DNA from: Opitutaceae bacterium
Lineage (GTDB): Bacteria; Verrucomicrobiota; Verrucomicrobiia; Opitutales; Opitutaceae
NCBI GenBank assembly: GCA_028284235.1
Contig: JANQSC010000072.1
Location: 62,001 to 126,000 of the forward strand
Direction: 5' to 3'
Length of the DNA stretch: 64,000 bases
The stretch's first letter is position 1. Each line of letters opens with the position of its first letter. Shown here piece by piece: positions 7,465-16,214 of this stretch. Position numbers and translations under genes: made by a program. A model generated the notes under the pieces. It ran no database searches, was not told the DNA's origin, and saw only the letters and a program-made list of their open reading frames with translations.

Positions 7465-8634
7465 CTAGTAGCCGCCGTTTTGCGGCGCGTCGGTCAGGTA
7501 TCGCTCGATTGTGGAGCGAGCGAAGGCGGCGCCTTCTTCTGGGTCGTAGGGCTCGCCAGCGTCGAGCTTGCCGGCGTATTCAAAATGGTATTCGAATTGG
7601 CTTCGGCCTTCGTACTTTGTTTCGAGGGCGAAGCGATCGCGTTTGGCGTACACGTCTTTCCAGGCTTCTCGGACTGCTGCCCAGTAGGGTCCGGTCTTTT
7701 CCCAATAGGCGTTCGCCGCTTCCAAGCTGGGGCTGGAGATGAGCTCGTAGCGATCGATTCCGAGCTCGTGGGCGCGGTATTCGTCAGAGTTGCCGGATAC
7801 GCGTTTCCAGTTGTTTTGCTCGTGCACCCAGCCGGTCGGGGTGATGACGATGCGGTGGAAGCCTTCCATGACGCCATAGTCGTCGCGCGCGCTGTACTCG
7901 CGACGCGGGAGCGGGCGCCAGGAATTTTCGCCGGTCCAAGCGGAGCGGTTCCCGTCGTGCTCCCACTTGCCCAACGCCTCGTACCGGGGCGAGTCGTCGA
8001 CTTGCCAGACGGACTGCGACCAGGCGCCTTTAACCGATTCGTGTGATTGCGTATCGCGTTCCCAGCTACCGGAACCACGGAAGGTATGCAAGTCGGTATC
8101 CTCGTAGGTCCAGTCTTGTCTCCAGTGCTTCATGACCATGGGTCCCATGACGGATCCGTCTTCCTGCTGGAAGTACATGACAATGGTGTGCTGCAAGCTG
8201 ATGAAATCGCCGTTGTCTTCGAGCACGTGAACGCGCTCGGTTGCCCAGGAATGGTAGGGGCGGACTGGTTCGTGCTCGGGGAACAAACCCATGGTCTCCA
8301 GAAAGTGGAAGCTCGCCTTGTAGTCGCCCGCCAAGGACAGAATGGCGGCTCGATCCTTTTGAAAAGCGCTGTCGGCTTGTTTGATCGATTCCAAAGGCAG
8401 CGAGCGCGGCTCGACGAACGTGACCGGAGTGCCCGTCGTCATGCCGCCCCTGGGATCGGCGATGTCGCTCGGCAAGCTGCCCCAACTGAAAACGTAGGCG
8501 GTTTGTGTTGATTCGGGTTGCGGCGCCATAGCAGTCGCAGTCGATTCGCTCGAGTTCGATTGCGTCGTGGTTTCGCAACCTACGAATACGAAGGAGGTGA
8601 AGATGGCGAGACTTGCGGTGTGTATCGTTCTCAT
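7465..8634 (-). CDS. DUF6607-like lipoprotein associated with siderophore uptake
   Basis: Lipoprotein of 389 residues: the signal peptide ends in a lipobox FVFVGC with Cys at about residue 19, followed by a Ser/Thr-rich linker. The body shows LAGDYKASFHFLETMG, VMKHWRQDWTYED, SVWQVDDSPRYEALGKWEH, WRPLPRREYS and ITPTGWVHEQNNWK. I recognise these as the conserved blocks of the DUF6607 family, often encoded beside TonB receptors and PepSY proteins. The biochemical role is unknown; a periplasmic or outer-membrane helper of metal or siderophore uptake fits the neighbours. It starts 28 bp after the stop of the PepSY gene, in an operon receptor-PepSY-DUF6607. Confidence 0.82.
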   Translation of the reverse strand: MRTIHTASLAIFTSFVFVGCETTTQSNSSESTATAMAPQPESTQTAYVFSWGSLPSDIADPRGGMTTGTPVTFVEPRSLPLESIKQADSAFQKDRAAILSLAGDYKASFHFLETMGLFPEHEPVRPYHSWATERVHVLEDNGDFISLQHTIVMYFQQEDGSVMGPMVMKHWRQDWTYEDTDLHTFRGSGSWERDTQSHESVKGAWSQSVWQVDDSPRYEALGKWEHDGNRSAWTGENSWRPLPRREYSARDDYGVMEGFHRIVITPTGWVHEQNNWKRVSGNSDEYRAHELGIDRYELISSPSLEAANAYWEKTGPYWAAVREAWKDVYAKRDRFALETKYEGRSQFEYHFEYAGKLDAGEPYDPEEGAAFARSTIERYLTDAPQNGGY

Positions 8635-8662
8635 AGGGTGCGAGTGGACTCGGTAGACTCAG

Positions 8663-9991
8663 TCAAGGGCGAGTCGGCTGCGTTTTCTTTTTTTTGGCGG
8701 CGATAGCTTGCCAGGTCCATATGATGAAGAGCGCCAGAACGAATAGCCACAGGCCGACAGTTCCGAATGAAGCCACCATAATGACGCCTTGAAGTTTCAG
8801 TAGTAAAAGAGAGCCGACTAGGTAGGCAATGCCGAATGCGTTCCACATCCAAAAGCTTCGCAGACTTTTGCGTGATCGCATGCGTTGGATTGCGTATCCG
8901 GTGAGAGGAAGCAGTCCGAGCAGCAAACCAACCACGAGATACAGAGCTCGAACACCGTTGCCGGCGAAGTCCCCGAAGTGGAGCGCTTCCTGTAGGTAGA
9001 AGAGCTTCTCTTTCCAGTCGGCTTGCGGGGTGTTGATCACTTTGAGCGGAGCGTATCCTTCCTTGTCCAGCACGACTCCTTGGGAGTAGCGTTCGTAGAT
9101 CATACCGGGGACGCGCCCTTGGATCCGTACGACGCGTTGCCCGTCTCGAGACCAGCTGATTAGTTGGGGAGTCAGTTCGGGGTGGACGGCGCGGCCGGCT
9201 TCCAATACCTGGCCGAAATCGATCTTCCAATCTGTATCTGTGGCCGCGTCAATGACTGCTTCGCGTTCAAAGGAATCGGGGCGTTCGATGCTGAACCAGT
9301 CCATCAGTCGACCTTGCATGCCGAGCCAGAATCCGGTGATGGCGAATAGCAAGGCGGGAAGCAAAACGACGAAGCCGACCAGTTTGTGCGTATCCGAATT
9401 TAGGTTGCGCGGCGAATCGCGGCGGATGAGCCAAAGCGCTTTCCTGCCGAGGAATTTGCTTAGGATGAATACGCCGCTGATGCTTAGCACAAAGAGGGCG
9501 ATCCCGAAAAGGCCCACGAAATTCCGTCCGGGCGTCCCAGCGAAAAGCCGCACGTGAATAAAGCGCAGGTAGAAAGCGATTGATCGATCGTCGGATGCTT
9601 CGCCGAGAATCGCTCCGGATTCGGGATGGAGAAAAACGCTCCGACTGAACCAAGGTTGGCCGGGGACAAAGGGTTTCGGTTTGTGGCCTTGGTTGAAATA
9701 CTCGACCCGGACGGGCTCGGTGGCTTCGGTCGGGAGATGTACGTGACTGACGACTGGTTTGATTGACTCCCCCTCGAGCTGAGCCGTCGCTTTGGCAATT
9801 GCATCGGGAAGAACCTCCGGACGGAATTGGGCGGGAGCGATTCGGGTGAGTTCGCGGAACTCCCAGTTGTAGAGCGGTCCGGCGAATACGGCAACCGCCC
9901 CGGTGATGAGGATGATTGCGAGAAAGCCGCCCGTGTAGGTCGCGCAGATTGAGTGAAGTTGCCAGTAGCGTTTGACAAGGGATGCCTTCAT
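8663..9991 (-). CDS. PepSY-domain inner-membrane protein of siderophore locus
   Basis: PepSY-associated membrane protein of 442 residues (PiuB/FhuF-neighbour type, often described as an iron-regulated membrane protein; some family members reduce or release ferric siderophores). Segments: first TM about 14-37 after the LHSICATYTGG start; a periplasmic PepSY-like region with IAKATAQLEGESIKPVVSHV; TM pairs about 160-235; a second periplasmic domain; and three C-terminal TM helices near 350-430. It ends in a Lys-rich tail (AAKKKKTQPTRP). It follows the siderophore receptor by 102 bp, with a strong hairpin between them. Function is inferred from family and context. Confidence 0.85.
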   Translation of the reverse strand: MKASLVKRYWQLHSICATYTGGFLAIILITGAVAVFAGPLYNWEFRELTRIAPAQFRPEVLPDAIAKATAQLEGESIKPVVSHVHLPTEATEPVRVEYFNQGHKPKPFVPGQPWFSRSVFLHPESGAILGEASDDRSIAFYLRFIHVRLFAGTPGRNFVGLFGIALFVLSISGVFILSKFLGRKALWLIRRDSPRNLNSDTHKLVGFVVLLPALLFAITGFWLGMQGRLMDWFSIERPDSFEREAVIDAATDTDWKIDFGQVLEAGRAVHPELTPQLISWSRDGQRVVRIQGRVPGMIYERYSQGVVLDKEGYAPLKVINTPQADWKEKLFYLQEALHFGDFAGNGVRALYLVVGLLLGLLPLTGYAIQRMRSRKSLRSFWMWNAFGIAYLVGSLLLLKLQGVIMVASFGTVGLWLFVLALFIIWTWQAIAAKKKKTQPTRP

Positions 9992-10028
9992 CGATTGCGC
10001 TTCATGTTGAGATTTTGGTTGTTTAGAA

Positions 10029-10054
10029 ACAGACCCGACATTCGTCGGGTCTGT
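10029..10054 (-). terminator. Perfect 11-bp hairpin between receptor and PepSY gene
   Basis: ACAGACCCGAC (10029-10039) pairs perfectly with GTCGGGTCTGT (10044-10054) across a 4-nt loop. On the minus strand TTTCT follows. It can end part of the receptor transcripts so that the PepSY and DUF6607 genes are made at lower level. Confidence 0.6.
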
Positions 10055-10093
10055 AGTTAAAAATCGTATACCTAGCGTTTTGTCCTTTGCGAA

Positions 10094-12310
10094 CTAGAAT
10101 TCAAAGGAGACGCTTCCAGTCGCTTGCAGTGGCGGGTTGGTGCCGACTCGGATCGCCGCGAACGCGTCGTCGGTGTTGCCTGCCTGGGCGAGGTTGTACT
10201 CCTCGTCGTTGAGGTTCTTGATGTTCAACTGTGCCTTCCAATTGTCTTTCTTGTAGTAGACCGCCGCGTCGATTTGAGCGAAGCCGCCGTATTCGGCCCG
10301 GTTTTCGGTGGAGGCGAAGATGTCGGTTTGGGAGAAGAGCCCGAGTCCGAATCCCAAGCCTTCCGCTGGACCTTCCTGGAATTCGTAGACACCCCAGATA
10401 TTGAAGGAGTGTTCTGGGATTCCGGGAAGGGTGTTACCTTCGCGGCCGGTGAATTCCGGGGCGACGTTCACGAGTTCGTTGTCCAGGTAGGCGTAGCCGG
10501 CGATGATCCGGATCGCTTCGTTCACTTCGCCGACGATTTGAAGATCGAGACCGCGGGTGCGTGTCTCGCCCGCGTTGATCGACCATTGTTCCGCTGGCGG
10601 CAGAGCGCTGGCGGCGGGATCGACGAAGGCGATGTCCTGCTTGGCGACATCGAAGATCGAAGCGGTGAGTTGAAGCGTGTCTTGGAGCAGCCCGACTTTG
10701 ACGCCGACTTCGAATTGTTCCGAGGTTTCGGGATTGATAGGCGTTCCGCCGATGCCGTTGCCGGTGGCGGGATTGAATCCGGTGGCGGTAGTGGGGACGA
10801 AGCCGTTCGACCAGCTTGCGTAGTAGGAGAGATTGTCCTGCGGCTGGTAGACGAGGCCCAGACGGGGTGAAAACTCGTTGTTGGTCACGTCGGCGATTTT
10901 GTTGTCGTGGCTGGAGTAGCTGGCGCCCACGAGGGCGGTCCAATGCTCGCCGAGGGAAATGAGGTCTTGAACGATATAGGTTTCCTGTTCCTCGTCGGTT
11001 TGCGAACTTGGCGCCGATGCAGTAGGCTGCACGCCCCCGTCGGGGATTCCCGAATACGTGAGCGTATTAATGTTGTAGAGCACGAACGGGGTATTCGTGC
11101 CGAAGGCCAGGGTGTCGTTGAAGATCTGCTCGTAGCTGAGCCCGAAAAGGAACTGGTGGCTGACGGAGGTGCTCTGCTCCCAGTTCAGTTCGTGCCGAAT
11201 GTTGATCGAGTCGGACTCCCCGTCGCCGCCTTGGCCGCGCGGCGATACGTAGACGTCGCCGTTTTCGAGGACGACGCGCGGCGGGCCCGCCACGGGTGGA
11301 ATTCCGAAGAAGGGGAGAAAAATGGTCGGCAACGCGTTGGTGTCGAAGAGGGTCTTCTCTACCCGAGTGGAGGAGGCGTTGACGGTGAGCTTGGAATTCG
11401 GATTGAAGCGGTGGGTCAGGATCGCCGCGTAGCGGTTGAAGTCGGAGTTGGTTTGATCGTTGTAGTCGGGGATGCCGAAGAACAGTCCGTCGTTGAGTCG
11501 ATCCGAGTAGAAAAATCCGGATATGGCGTCGCCGTCCAGGATTTGCCCCCGATCCTGAGTGTAGTCGTCGGTGATGTATTCATATTGCAATACAAGGTCC
11601 GTCGACTCGGTGATTTGCCAGGCGAGCGAAGGGGCGACTAGCAGGCGTTCGCGGAAAGTGTGGGCTCGATTGGCTTCGCTGTCTTGATAGGATGCCACAA
11701 CGCGAAACGCCAAGCTGTCGTTGATCGGCGCGTTGTGGTCGACTTCGACACGATAGTAGTCGTAGGAGCCGGCCATGACTTCGACGGAGCTGTATTTGGC
11801 GAAGAAGGGCTTTTTGGTGACGTAGTTAATCACGCCGCCGGGCTCGCCTGCGCCGTAGAGGATGGCGGCGGGGCCTTTCAGCACATCGTAGCGCTCGATG
11901 TTCGCGGTCTCGGTCGTGGCGATGTTGGTCGCGTTGAAGCGGTTGTTGACGCGGGCGCCGTCTTTGTAGATCGACTGGGAGGCGTCGAAGCCGCGGATGG
12001 AGAATTTCTCTTCCCCTCCGTTGCCTTGCTTGAACTTGGTGACGCCGGACACGTTTCGCAGCGCGTCTTCGACATTGTTGACCTGCTGGTCTTCCAGAAT
12101 GTCGATGGGTATGCTCAGGAAGGACAAAGGAATGTCCTTCGAATCCGCGGCGATGCCGAGACCCGTGGTGGAATCGGATTCGACGTAGTCGCGCTCGAAG
12201 GCCTTGACGGTGACCGCGTCAAGTTCGACGGCGTCGTTGTCTTGGCCCTGAACGAATGGAATAGCGCCCACTAGGACGGCTGCAAAGAGAGTGCGTGTGA
12301 TTCTAGTCAT
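10094..12310 (-). CDS. TonB-dependent siderophore receptor (first of two)
   Basis: Outer-membrane ferric-siderophore receptor of 738 residues. The ATG ending at 12310 is preferred over a start 51 bp upstream because it gives a clean signal peptide (MTRITRTLFAAVLVGAIPFVQG, cut near residue 22) and leaves the upstream direct repeats outside the gene. After it come VELDAVTVKA (TonB-box position, about 28-37), a plug with VSGVTKFKQ, FSIRGFDASQSIYKDG and DVLKGPAAILYGAGEPGG, then a barrel with YYASWSNGF and the terminal strand GSVSFEF. Length and plug motifs match FhuA/FhuE-like receptors; the siderophore cannot be told. It heads the operon with PepSY and DUF6607 genes. Confidence 0.93.
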   Translation of the reverse strand: MTRITRTLFAAVLVGAIPFVQGQDNDAVELDAVTVKAFERDYVESDSTTGLGIAADSKDIPLSFLSIPIDILEDQQVNNVEDALRNVSGVTKFKQGNGGEEKFSIRGFDASQSIYKDGARVNNRFNATNIATTETANIERYDVLKGPAAILYGAGEPGGVINYVTKKPFFAKYSSVEVMAGSYDYYRVEVDHNAPINDSLAFRVVASYQDSEANRAHTFRERLLVAPSLAWQITESTDLVLQYEYITDDYTQDRGQILDGDAISGFFYSDRLNDGLFFGIPDYNDQTNSDFNRYAAILTHRFNPNSKLTVNASSTRVEKTLFDTNALPTIFLPFFGIPPVAGPPRVVLENGDVYVSPRGQGGDGESDSINIRHELNWEQSTSVSHQFLFGLSYEQIFNDTLAFGTNTPFVLYNINTLTYSGIPDGGVQPTASAPSSQTDEEQETYIVQDLISLGEHWTALVGASYSSHDNKIADVTNNEFSPRLGLVYQPQDNLSYYASWSNGFVPTTATGFNPATGNGIGGTPINPETSEQFEVGVKVGLLQDTLQLTASIFDVAKQDIAFVDPAASALPPAEQWSINAGETRTRGLDLQIVGEVNEAIRIIAGYAYLDNELVNVAPEFTGREGNTLPGIPEHSFNIWGVYEFQEGPAEGLGFGLGLFSQTDIFASTENRAEYGGFAQIDAAVYYKKDNWKAQLNIKNLNDEEYNLAQAGNTDDAFAAIRVGTNPPLQATGSVSFEF

Positions 12311-12360
12311 GGTCGTGATAGTCGAACCCCACGCTATCAGGAACGCTAATCGTCGTTCCA

Positions 12361-12395
12361 CCCCGAGACGGATTCAAGGCGCTCCGAGACGGATT
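12361..12395 (-). promoter_or_regulatory. Paired 14-bp direct repeat (operator candidate, copy 2)
   Basis: CCCCGAGACGGATT (12361-12374) and CTCCGAGACGGATT (12382-12395), 21 bp apart with spacer CAAGGCG, 51 bp upstream of the siderophore receptor start and just after the stop of the preceding PepSY gene. The two halves differ at one position only. Confidence 0.72.
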
Positions 12396-12403
12396 TTCAG
12401 TGC

Positions 12404-13516
12404 TTAAACCGCCGATACGGCACTCCGGTCCGCTTTGTCCGGTCTTGGTTTGCGCTGCCTTCGTTTGAAGAAAATGAGCGCTCCGGAAATGCTGAGCGCG
12501 GCGGGTGACAGTCCAGCGAGGCACCAGAGGATTTTGGTGAACAGTCCGCCGAAGTCTCCGAAGTGGAGGGGTTCGAAAGCGTCTTCAATTGTCTTCCAAA
12601 GGCCGGCCTCGCGAAGGTCGGATACGTGGACGGTTTCGCCCGTTTTGGCGGAGATCCAGACGCTGCTGCCATAGGGGCTGCGGAGCGGGTTTTCGCCGGG
12701 TGACTGGCCGTAGAGGTAGAAGTTCGGATCCTCTTCGGTGGCGAAGTAGATGTAGTTGAGGGCGTAGCCGGGAATCGCTTGTTCGGCGGTAGACCCAAGC
12801 GCGTCGAGGCCTTGGCGATAGTTCGCGTACTCGCTGGCGACGATCTCTTCTTCGCCGGCGTGTTCGATGAGTTCGTGAGCGATGTGGGTGAGATTCCAGT
12901 AGGTGCCGGTGAAGCCGAAAACGAGATTGAATGGGATGGTGGCGATGCCGATGGCCTTGTGCAGGTCGGAAAAGAAAATGCGAGCGCTCGCGCCCCAGCG
13001 GAGACGGAAGAGCGCTTTGAAGAATGGTTTGTGCAGGTAGACTCCGGAAACGGCGAGGGCGAGGAAAGCGATCCCGAACAGCCCCGCGATGAACATGCCG
13101 ATGTGATCGGCGAAGAATGTGTAGTGCAGTTCGACGAGCCAGCCATAGATCGTCTCCCGGTAAGCGAGGGGGCGTTCGGCGGTGTCGCCGGTGTACGGGT
13201 CGACGTAAAGGATGTGCCAGTCGGTGCTGCCGCGTTGCATCACGTAGGCTTTGTCGCGTTCCTCGGAGCCGTAGCGCAGCAGCCAGCCGCGTATCCAGAA
13301 ATCGGGGAATTTCAAGTCTACGGTCTGGGTGAGTCGAGAGAGCGGAAGTCGTTTCGCATCCGGTTGGAAGTCCGAGTTGAGTGTGACCTCGGGATGCAGT
13401 GTATTGGAAATCTCCGCGTGAAAAACGAGGACGCTTCCGGTCAGGCCGATGGCTAGGAGAGCGAGCCCGCAGACGAGTCCAAGCCAGGAGTGGATTTTCC
13501 AGAGTCGTTTTCGCAT
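12404..13516 (-). CDS. PepSY-associated membrane protein (second)
   Basis: Inner-membrane protein of 370 residues of the PepSY_TM family. Start at MRKRLWKIHSWLGL is preferred because an ATG 24 bp further up would lie inside the strong hairpin at 13536-13560. The first TM segment (LVCGLALLAIGLTGSVLVFHAEI, about 13-35) follows the typical KIHSWLGL motif. Two central TM segments (FIAGLFGIAFLALAVSGVYL and IPFNLVFGFTGTYWNL) and a C-terminal one (LCWCLAGLSPAALSISGALIFF region) follow, then a basic tail. The family is widespread next to siderophore receptors; roles in iron reduction or release are proposed for relatives. It sits downstream of the second siderophore receptor, 86 bp away. Confidence 0.83.
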   Translation of the reverse strand: MRKRLWKIHSWLGLVCGLALLAIGLTGSVLVFHAEISNTLHPEVTLNSDFQPDAKRLPLSRLTQTVDLKFPDFWIRGWLLRYGSEERDKAYVMQRGSTDWHILYVDPYTGDTAERPLAYRETIYGWLVELHYTFFADHIGMFIAGLFGIAFLALAVSGVYLHKPFFKALFRLRWGASARIFFSDLHKAIGIATIPFNLVFGFTGTYWNLTHIAHELIEHAGEEEIVASEYANYRQGLDALGSTAEQAIPGYALNYIYFATEEDPNFYLYGQSPGENPLRSPYGSSVWISAKTGETVHVSDLREAGLWKTIEDAFEPLHFGDFGGLFTKILWCLAGLSPAALSISGALIFFKRRQRKPRPDKADRSAVSAV

Positions 13517-13535
13517 TGATCTGAAACGGAGGAAA

Positions 13536-13560
13536 CCCACCTGCGCTCAGCGCAGGTGGG
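13536..13560 (-). terminator. Perfect 11-bp hairpin between second receptor and its PepSY gene
   Basis: CCCACCTGCGC (13536-13546) pairs with GCGCAGGTGGG (13550-13560) around a 3-nt loop; TTTCCTCC follows on the minus strand. It sits at the same place as the hairpin in the other receptor-PepSY pair but has no sequence similarity to it. Confidence 0.55.
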
Positions 13561-13602
13561 CCTGAACAAACTACTTGGTTCGCGGGGTTAAGAAAAAATA
13601 GT

Positions 13603-15717
13603 CTAGTAGTTCCATTTGAGGGAGAGGATGACGTTTCTCGGCTCGCCGAAATTCGCGTAGTCCAGGTTTGCGAAATAAATTTCGTCGAAGGCGTTCTTGG
13701 CGCTGAGCGTGGCGGAAAAATTCTCGTTGATGTGATAGTTCGCGTGGAAATTCGCTAGGAGAAAAGAGTCTTGAGTGACCGGGTTCCAGGAGCTTCCCGT
13801 GAGCTCGCTTTGCCAAGTGAGACCGCCGCCGACCGCGAAGCGATTCCATTCGCCGGGCAGAACGTAGTGGGTCGAGAGTTGAACAAGGTGATCGGGCAGG
13901 TTCGTCCAGATCGGATCGTCGTCCAGGCGCGAGGTGTCGTTGTAGGTGTATCCGAAAATTACTGATAGGTCTTCGTTTACTTGGCCCGAGAGCTGCAACT
14001 CGATCCCTTCACTCTTGGTTCCGTCGACAGCTTTGTAGACGTCGGGCGTATTCGGAACGCTGGGATAGTCCCAGTCGCGCACTGCGAAATTGTCTTGCTC
14101 GGTTTGGAAAACCGCGGCGGTGAAGGTGGCCCGGCCTTCCGCGAAGCTGGACTTGACGCCGAGTTCCAGATTGACGCCGTCGATGGCCCCAATGAAGTCG
14201 CCATTGACGTCGGTGTAGCTCTGCGGCTCGAAAATAGACGTGTAGCTGGCGTAGAGCGTCGCGTGCTCGTTGAGGTCGTAGGTAAAGGCGACGTAGGGTG
14301 TGAATTCGCTGTCGATGTCGTAGTCGCCCACGACTCCGTAGCGGCTCATGTTCGTATCCCAATTTGTGAGACGTCCGCCGGAGATTGCCGACAGCCTATT
14401 GGTGAGCTCAAATCGCGTAGAAGCGTAAAACCCGGTTTGGTTGGTCACGATGAAATCGTCGCCGCCAGTGTAGTTGAAATCGAACTCGGGAGCGTTGCCG
14501 TCCCAGTCGTAGATATTGGGGATTTCGTGGGTCCAGCCGACGCCGCCGTCGTTGGCGGGAGCGAGCAGATCGTAATCGGAGTGGCTCAAGCCGAGCATGA
14601 TATCGTGATCGCGTTCGAAGAGACGATATTTTCCGTTTACGTAGACATCGACACTGTCTCGCGTGTCGTCGGAATCCCAATACGAGCCGAGGAGTCCGAT
14701 GCCGCTCCCGTCCGACTTGTCGAGGCCGGGGCTGCCGGAACCGCCCCAGGTGTCGGCGTAGACGCTCTTGCTTATTTCTTCGCCGGTGGTGTGGTTGAAC
14801 GCGGCCTTGAGTTGCCAGTCTTCGCCGAGCTTCTGTTCTAGATTCAAGAAGAGCGTGCTGGTTTCGCGCTGCCAACGGGACCAATTCGTAGCGAAGTTGG
14901 TGGTGTGCGGGAGGTCTGCGGGAGTGCCGTCCGCGGCGAAAAGCGGGATGGTTCCCCACACGGACGCGGTGGGATTGTTGTCTTGCAGCTGGTATCCAAA
15001 AGTCACGGTCGTGTTGTCGGAGAGATCGCCTGCGAAGGAGGCGAGGAAGGCGAGCTTGTCCTCGTGATAGCGATCGCGGAAGCTGTCGCGGTCGGTGTAC
15101 GCGGCGACGAAGCGACTGCGGAATTTCCCTTCGGAGGCGAGGGGAATGCTGACGTCCGCTTCGGTGCGGAAAAAATCCCAGGAGCCGACCGACTGGCGAA
15201 TGGACGCGTCGAAGTGCGTCTTGGGTTGCTTGCGATGGAAGTTGACGGTTCCGGAGGGCTTGCCCGCTCCGGTGAGGAGGCCGTTGGCGCCGCGGACGAT
15301 CTCGACGCGTTCGTAGAGAGCGGTGTCGTACTCCTGATTGGTTTCGTTGCTGTAGGTCGGGATACCGTCGACTTGGACATCGGTGATTTGAAAGCCGCGC
15401 GAGAAATAGAGCGGTCGCTGGGTGTCGTAGAGCGAGACGTTCACGCCCGTGACGTTTCGCATGACGTCGTCGAGAGTAAACAAGTTCTCGGCTTCGAGGC
15501 GTGTGCGGTCGATCAAGCTGATCGTCTGCGGCGTTTGCTTGTTCGTGAGCGGCAGACGGGTCGCGGCTCCGATAGTGTCGTATTGTTCGCCGAATACGGT
15601 GAAGTCGGAGAGTCGGACAGTTCGGTCGCTGTTGCCGCTCGTTTGTCCGATTGCGGACGTTGTCAGGACAAGTGTGGACAGTGTCAGTCCAGCTATTAGA
15701 GGGTTTACGTTCTTCAT
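13603..15717 (-). CDS. TonB-dependent siderophore receptor (second, FpvA/FhuE-like)
   Basis: Outer-membrane receptor of 704 residues for a ferric siderophore. The ATG ending at 15717 gives a signal peptide MKNVNPLIAGLTLSTLVLTTSAIG (about 1-24); a longer open frame upstream has no signal-like start. TVRLSDFTVFGE sits at the TonB-box position, followed by a plug with TPQTISLIDR, SRGFQITDVQVDGIP, YERVEIVRGANGLLTGAGKPSG and a barrel ending ILSLKWNY. The SRGFQI..VQVDGIP block and short length are typical of pyoverdine/coprogen-type receptors. A paired direct repeat lies 95 bp upstream. It is followed by a hairpin and a PepSY gene, repeating the organisation of the other receptor locus. Confidence 0.93.
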   Translation of the reverse strand: MKNVNPLIAGLTLSTLVLTTSAIGQTSGNSDRTVRLSDFTVFGEQYDTIGAATRLPLTNKQTPQTISLIDRTRLEAENLFTLDDVMRNVTGVNVSLYDTQRPLYFSRGFQITDVQVDGIPTYSNETNQEYDTALYERVEIVRGANGLLTGAGKPSGTVNFHRKQPKTHFDASIRQSVGSWDFFRTEADVSIPLASEGKFRSRFVAAYTDRDSFRDRYHEDKLAFLASFAGDLSDNTTVTFGYQLQDNNPTASVWGTIPLFAADGTPADLPHTTNFATNWSRWQRETSTLFLNLEQKLGEDWQLKAAFNHTTGEEISKSVYADTWGGSGSPGLDKSDGSGIGLLGSYWDSDDTRDSVDVYVNGKYRLFERDHDIMLGLSHSDYDLLAPANDGGVGWTHEIPNIYDWDGNAPEFDFNYTGGDDFIVTNQTGFYASTRFELTNRLSAISGGRLTNWDTNMSRYGVVGDYDIDSEFTPYVAFTYDLNEHATLYASYTSIFEPQSYTDVNGDFIGAIDGVNLELGVKSSFAEGRATFTAAVFQTEQDNFAVRDWDYPSVPNTPDVYKAVDGTKSEGIELQLSGQVNEDLSVIFGYTYNDTSRLDDDPIWTNLPDHLVQLSTHYVLPGEWNRFAVGGGLTWQSELTGSSWNPVTQDSFLLANFHANYHINENFSATLSAKNAFDEIYFANLDYANFGEPRNVILSLKWNY

Positions 15718-15811
15718 AACGGAATGTTTGATTCGTTGGTACTTCCGAGCCGCCGAGTGGATAGCGTCTTGCGGGACGGCAAACATAGCGAATGAAGGAG
15801 TGTATCCGCTA

Positions 15812-15846
15812 CTCCGAGACGGATTAAAAGCGCTCCGAGACGGATT
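15812..15846 (-). promoter_or_regulatory. Paired 14-bp direct repeat (operator candidate, copy 3)
   Basis: CTCCGAGACGGATT occurs twice without mismatch, at 15812-15825 and 15833-15846, 21 bp apart with spacer AAAAGCG. It is the best copy of the three and lies 95 bp upstream of the second siderophore receptor. Confidence 0.75.
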
Positions 15847-15906
15847 CAGTTTCGAAGCTTAGCTGCGAAAAGGAGTGAAGAGTGAAGTGTGAGGAGTGAA
15901 ACGGGG
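15847..15906. repeat. Promoter-flank block shared with 7373-7443
   Basis: TTCGAAGCTTAGCTGCGAAA with AAGGAGTGA and GTGTGAGGAGTGAAACGGG match the block that follows the operator copy at 7338-7372. Together with the direct repeats this makes a duplicated promoter region of roughly 95-105 bp. Confidence 0.6.
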
Positions 15907-16214
15907 ACAGGTTGTTGTTGCTGGGTTTTCGGTGTCCGCTCGGAGATCGGACGCTACCCTGTGAGCTAGGCGCGGCTTAGCTTCACGATTTTAGAGTTTA
16001 ACAGTGATCTCATCGAGATCAAATGCCTCTCCGAGGCAGCAGGATCCCGTCCCGATACTCGGAACGGGAGCAGGATGATCAAACCATGAAAGACGCATAC
16101 ATCTTGTTGGTCCCGTTAATGACGGGGCCATCCTGTCGGAGACCCCGACGTAGTCGGTGCTGGCGCGAAGCGACATTTCGCCGCGAGGCGACTGTTAAAC
16201 GAAATGGTAGCGGC
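15907..16214. other. 308-bp gap with palindromes, no gene seen
   Basis: I see no coding sequence. The gap holds an inverted repeat TGATCTC/GAGATCA (16005-16021, 3-nt centre), a compound hairpin with CCCGT/ACGGG and CCGA/TCGG arms near 16048-16072, and CCGAC/GTCGG near 16143-16157. The last lies about 60 bp downstream of the Cys-rich small gene and could end that transcript, but no T-tract is present. Confidence 0.35.
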
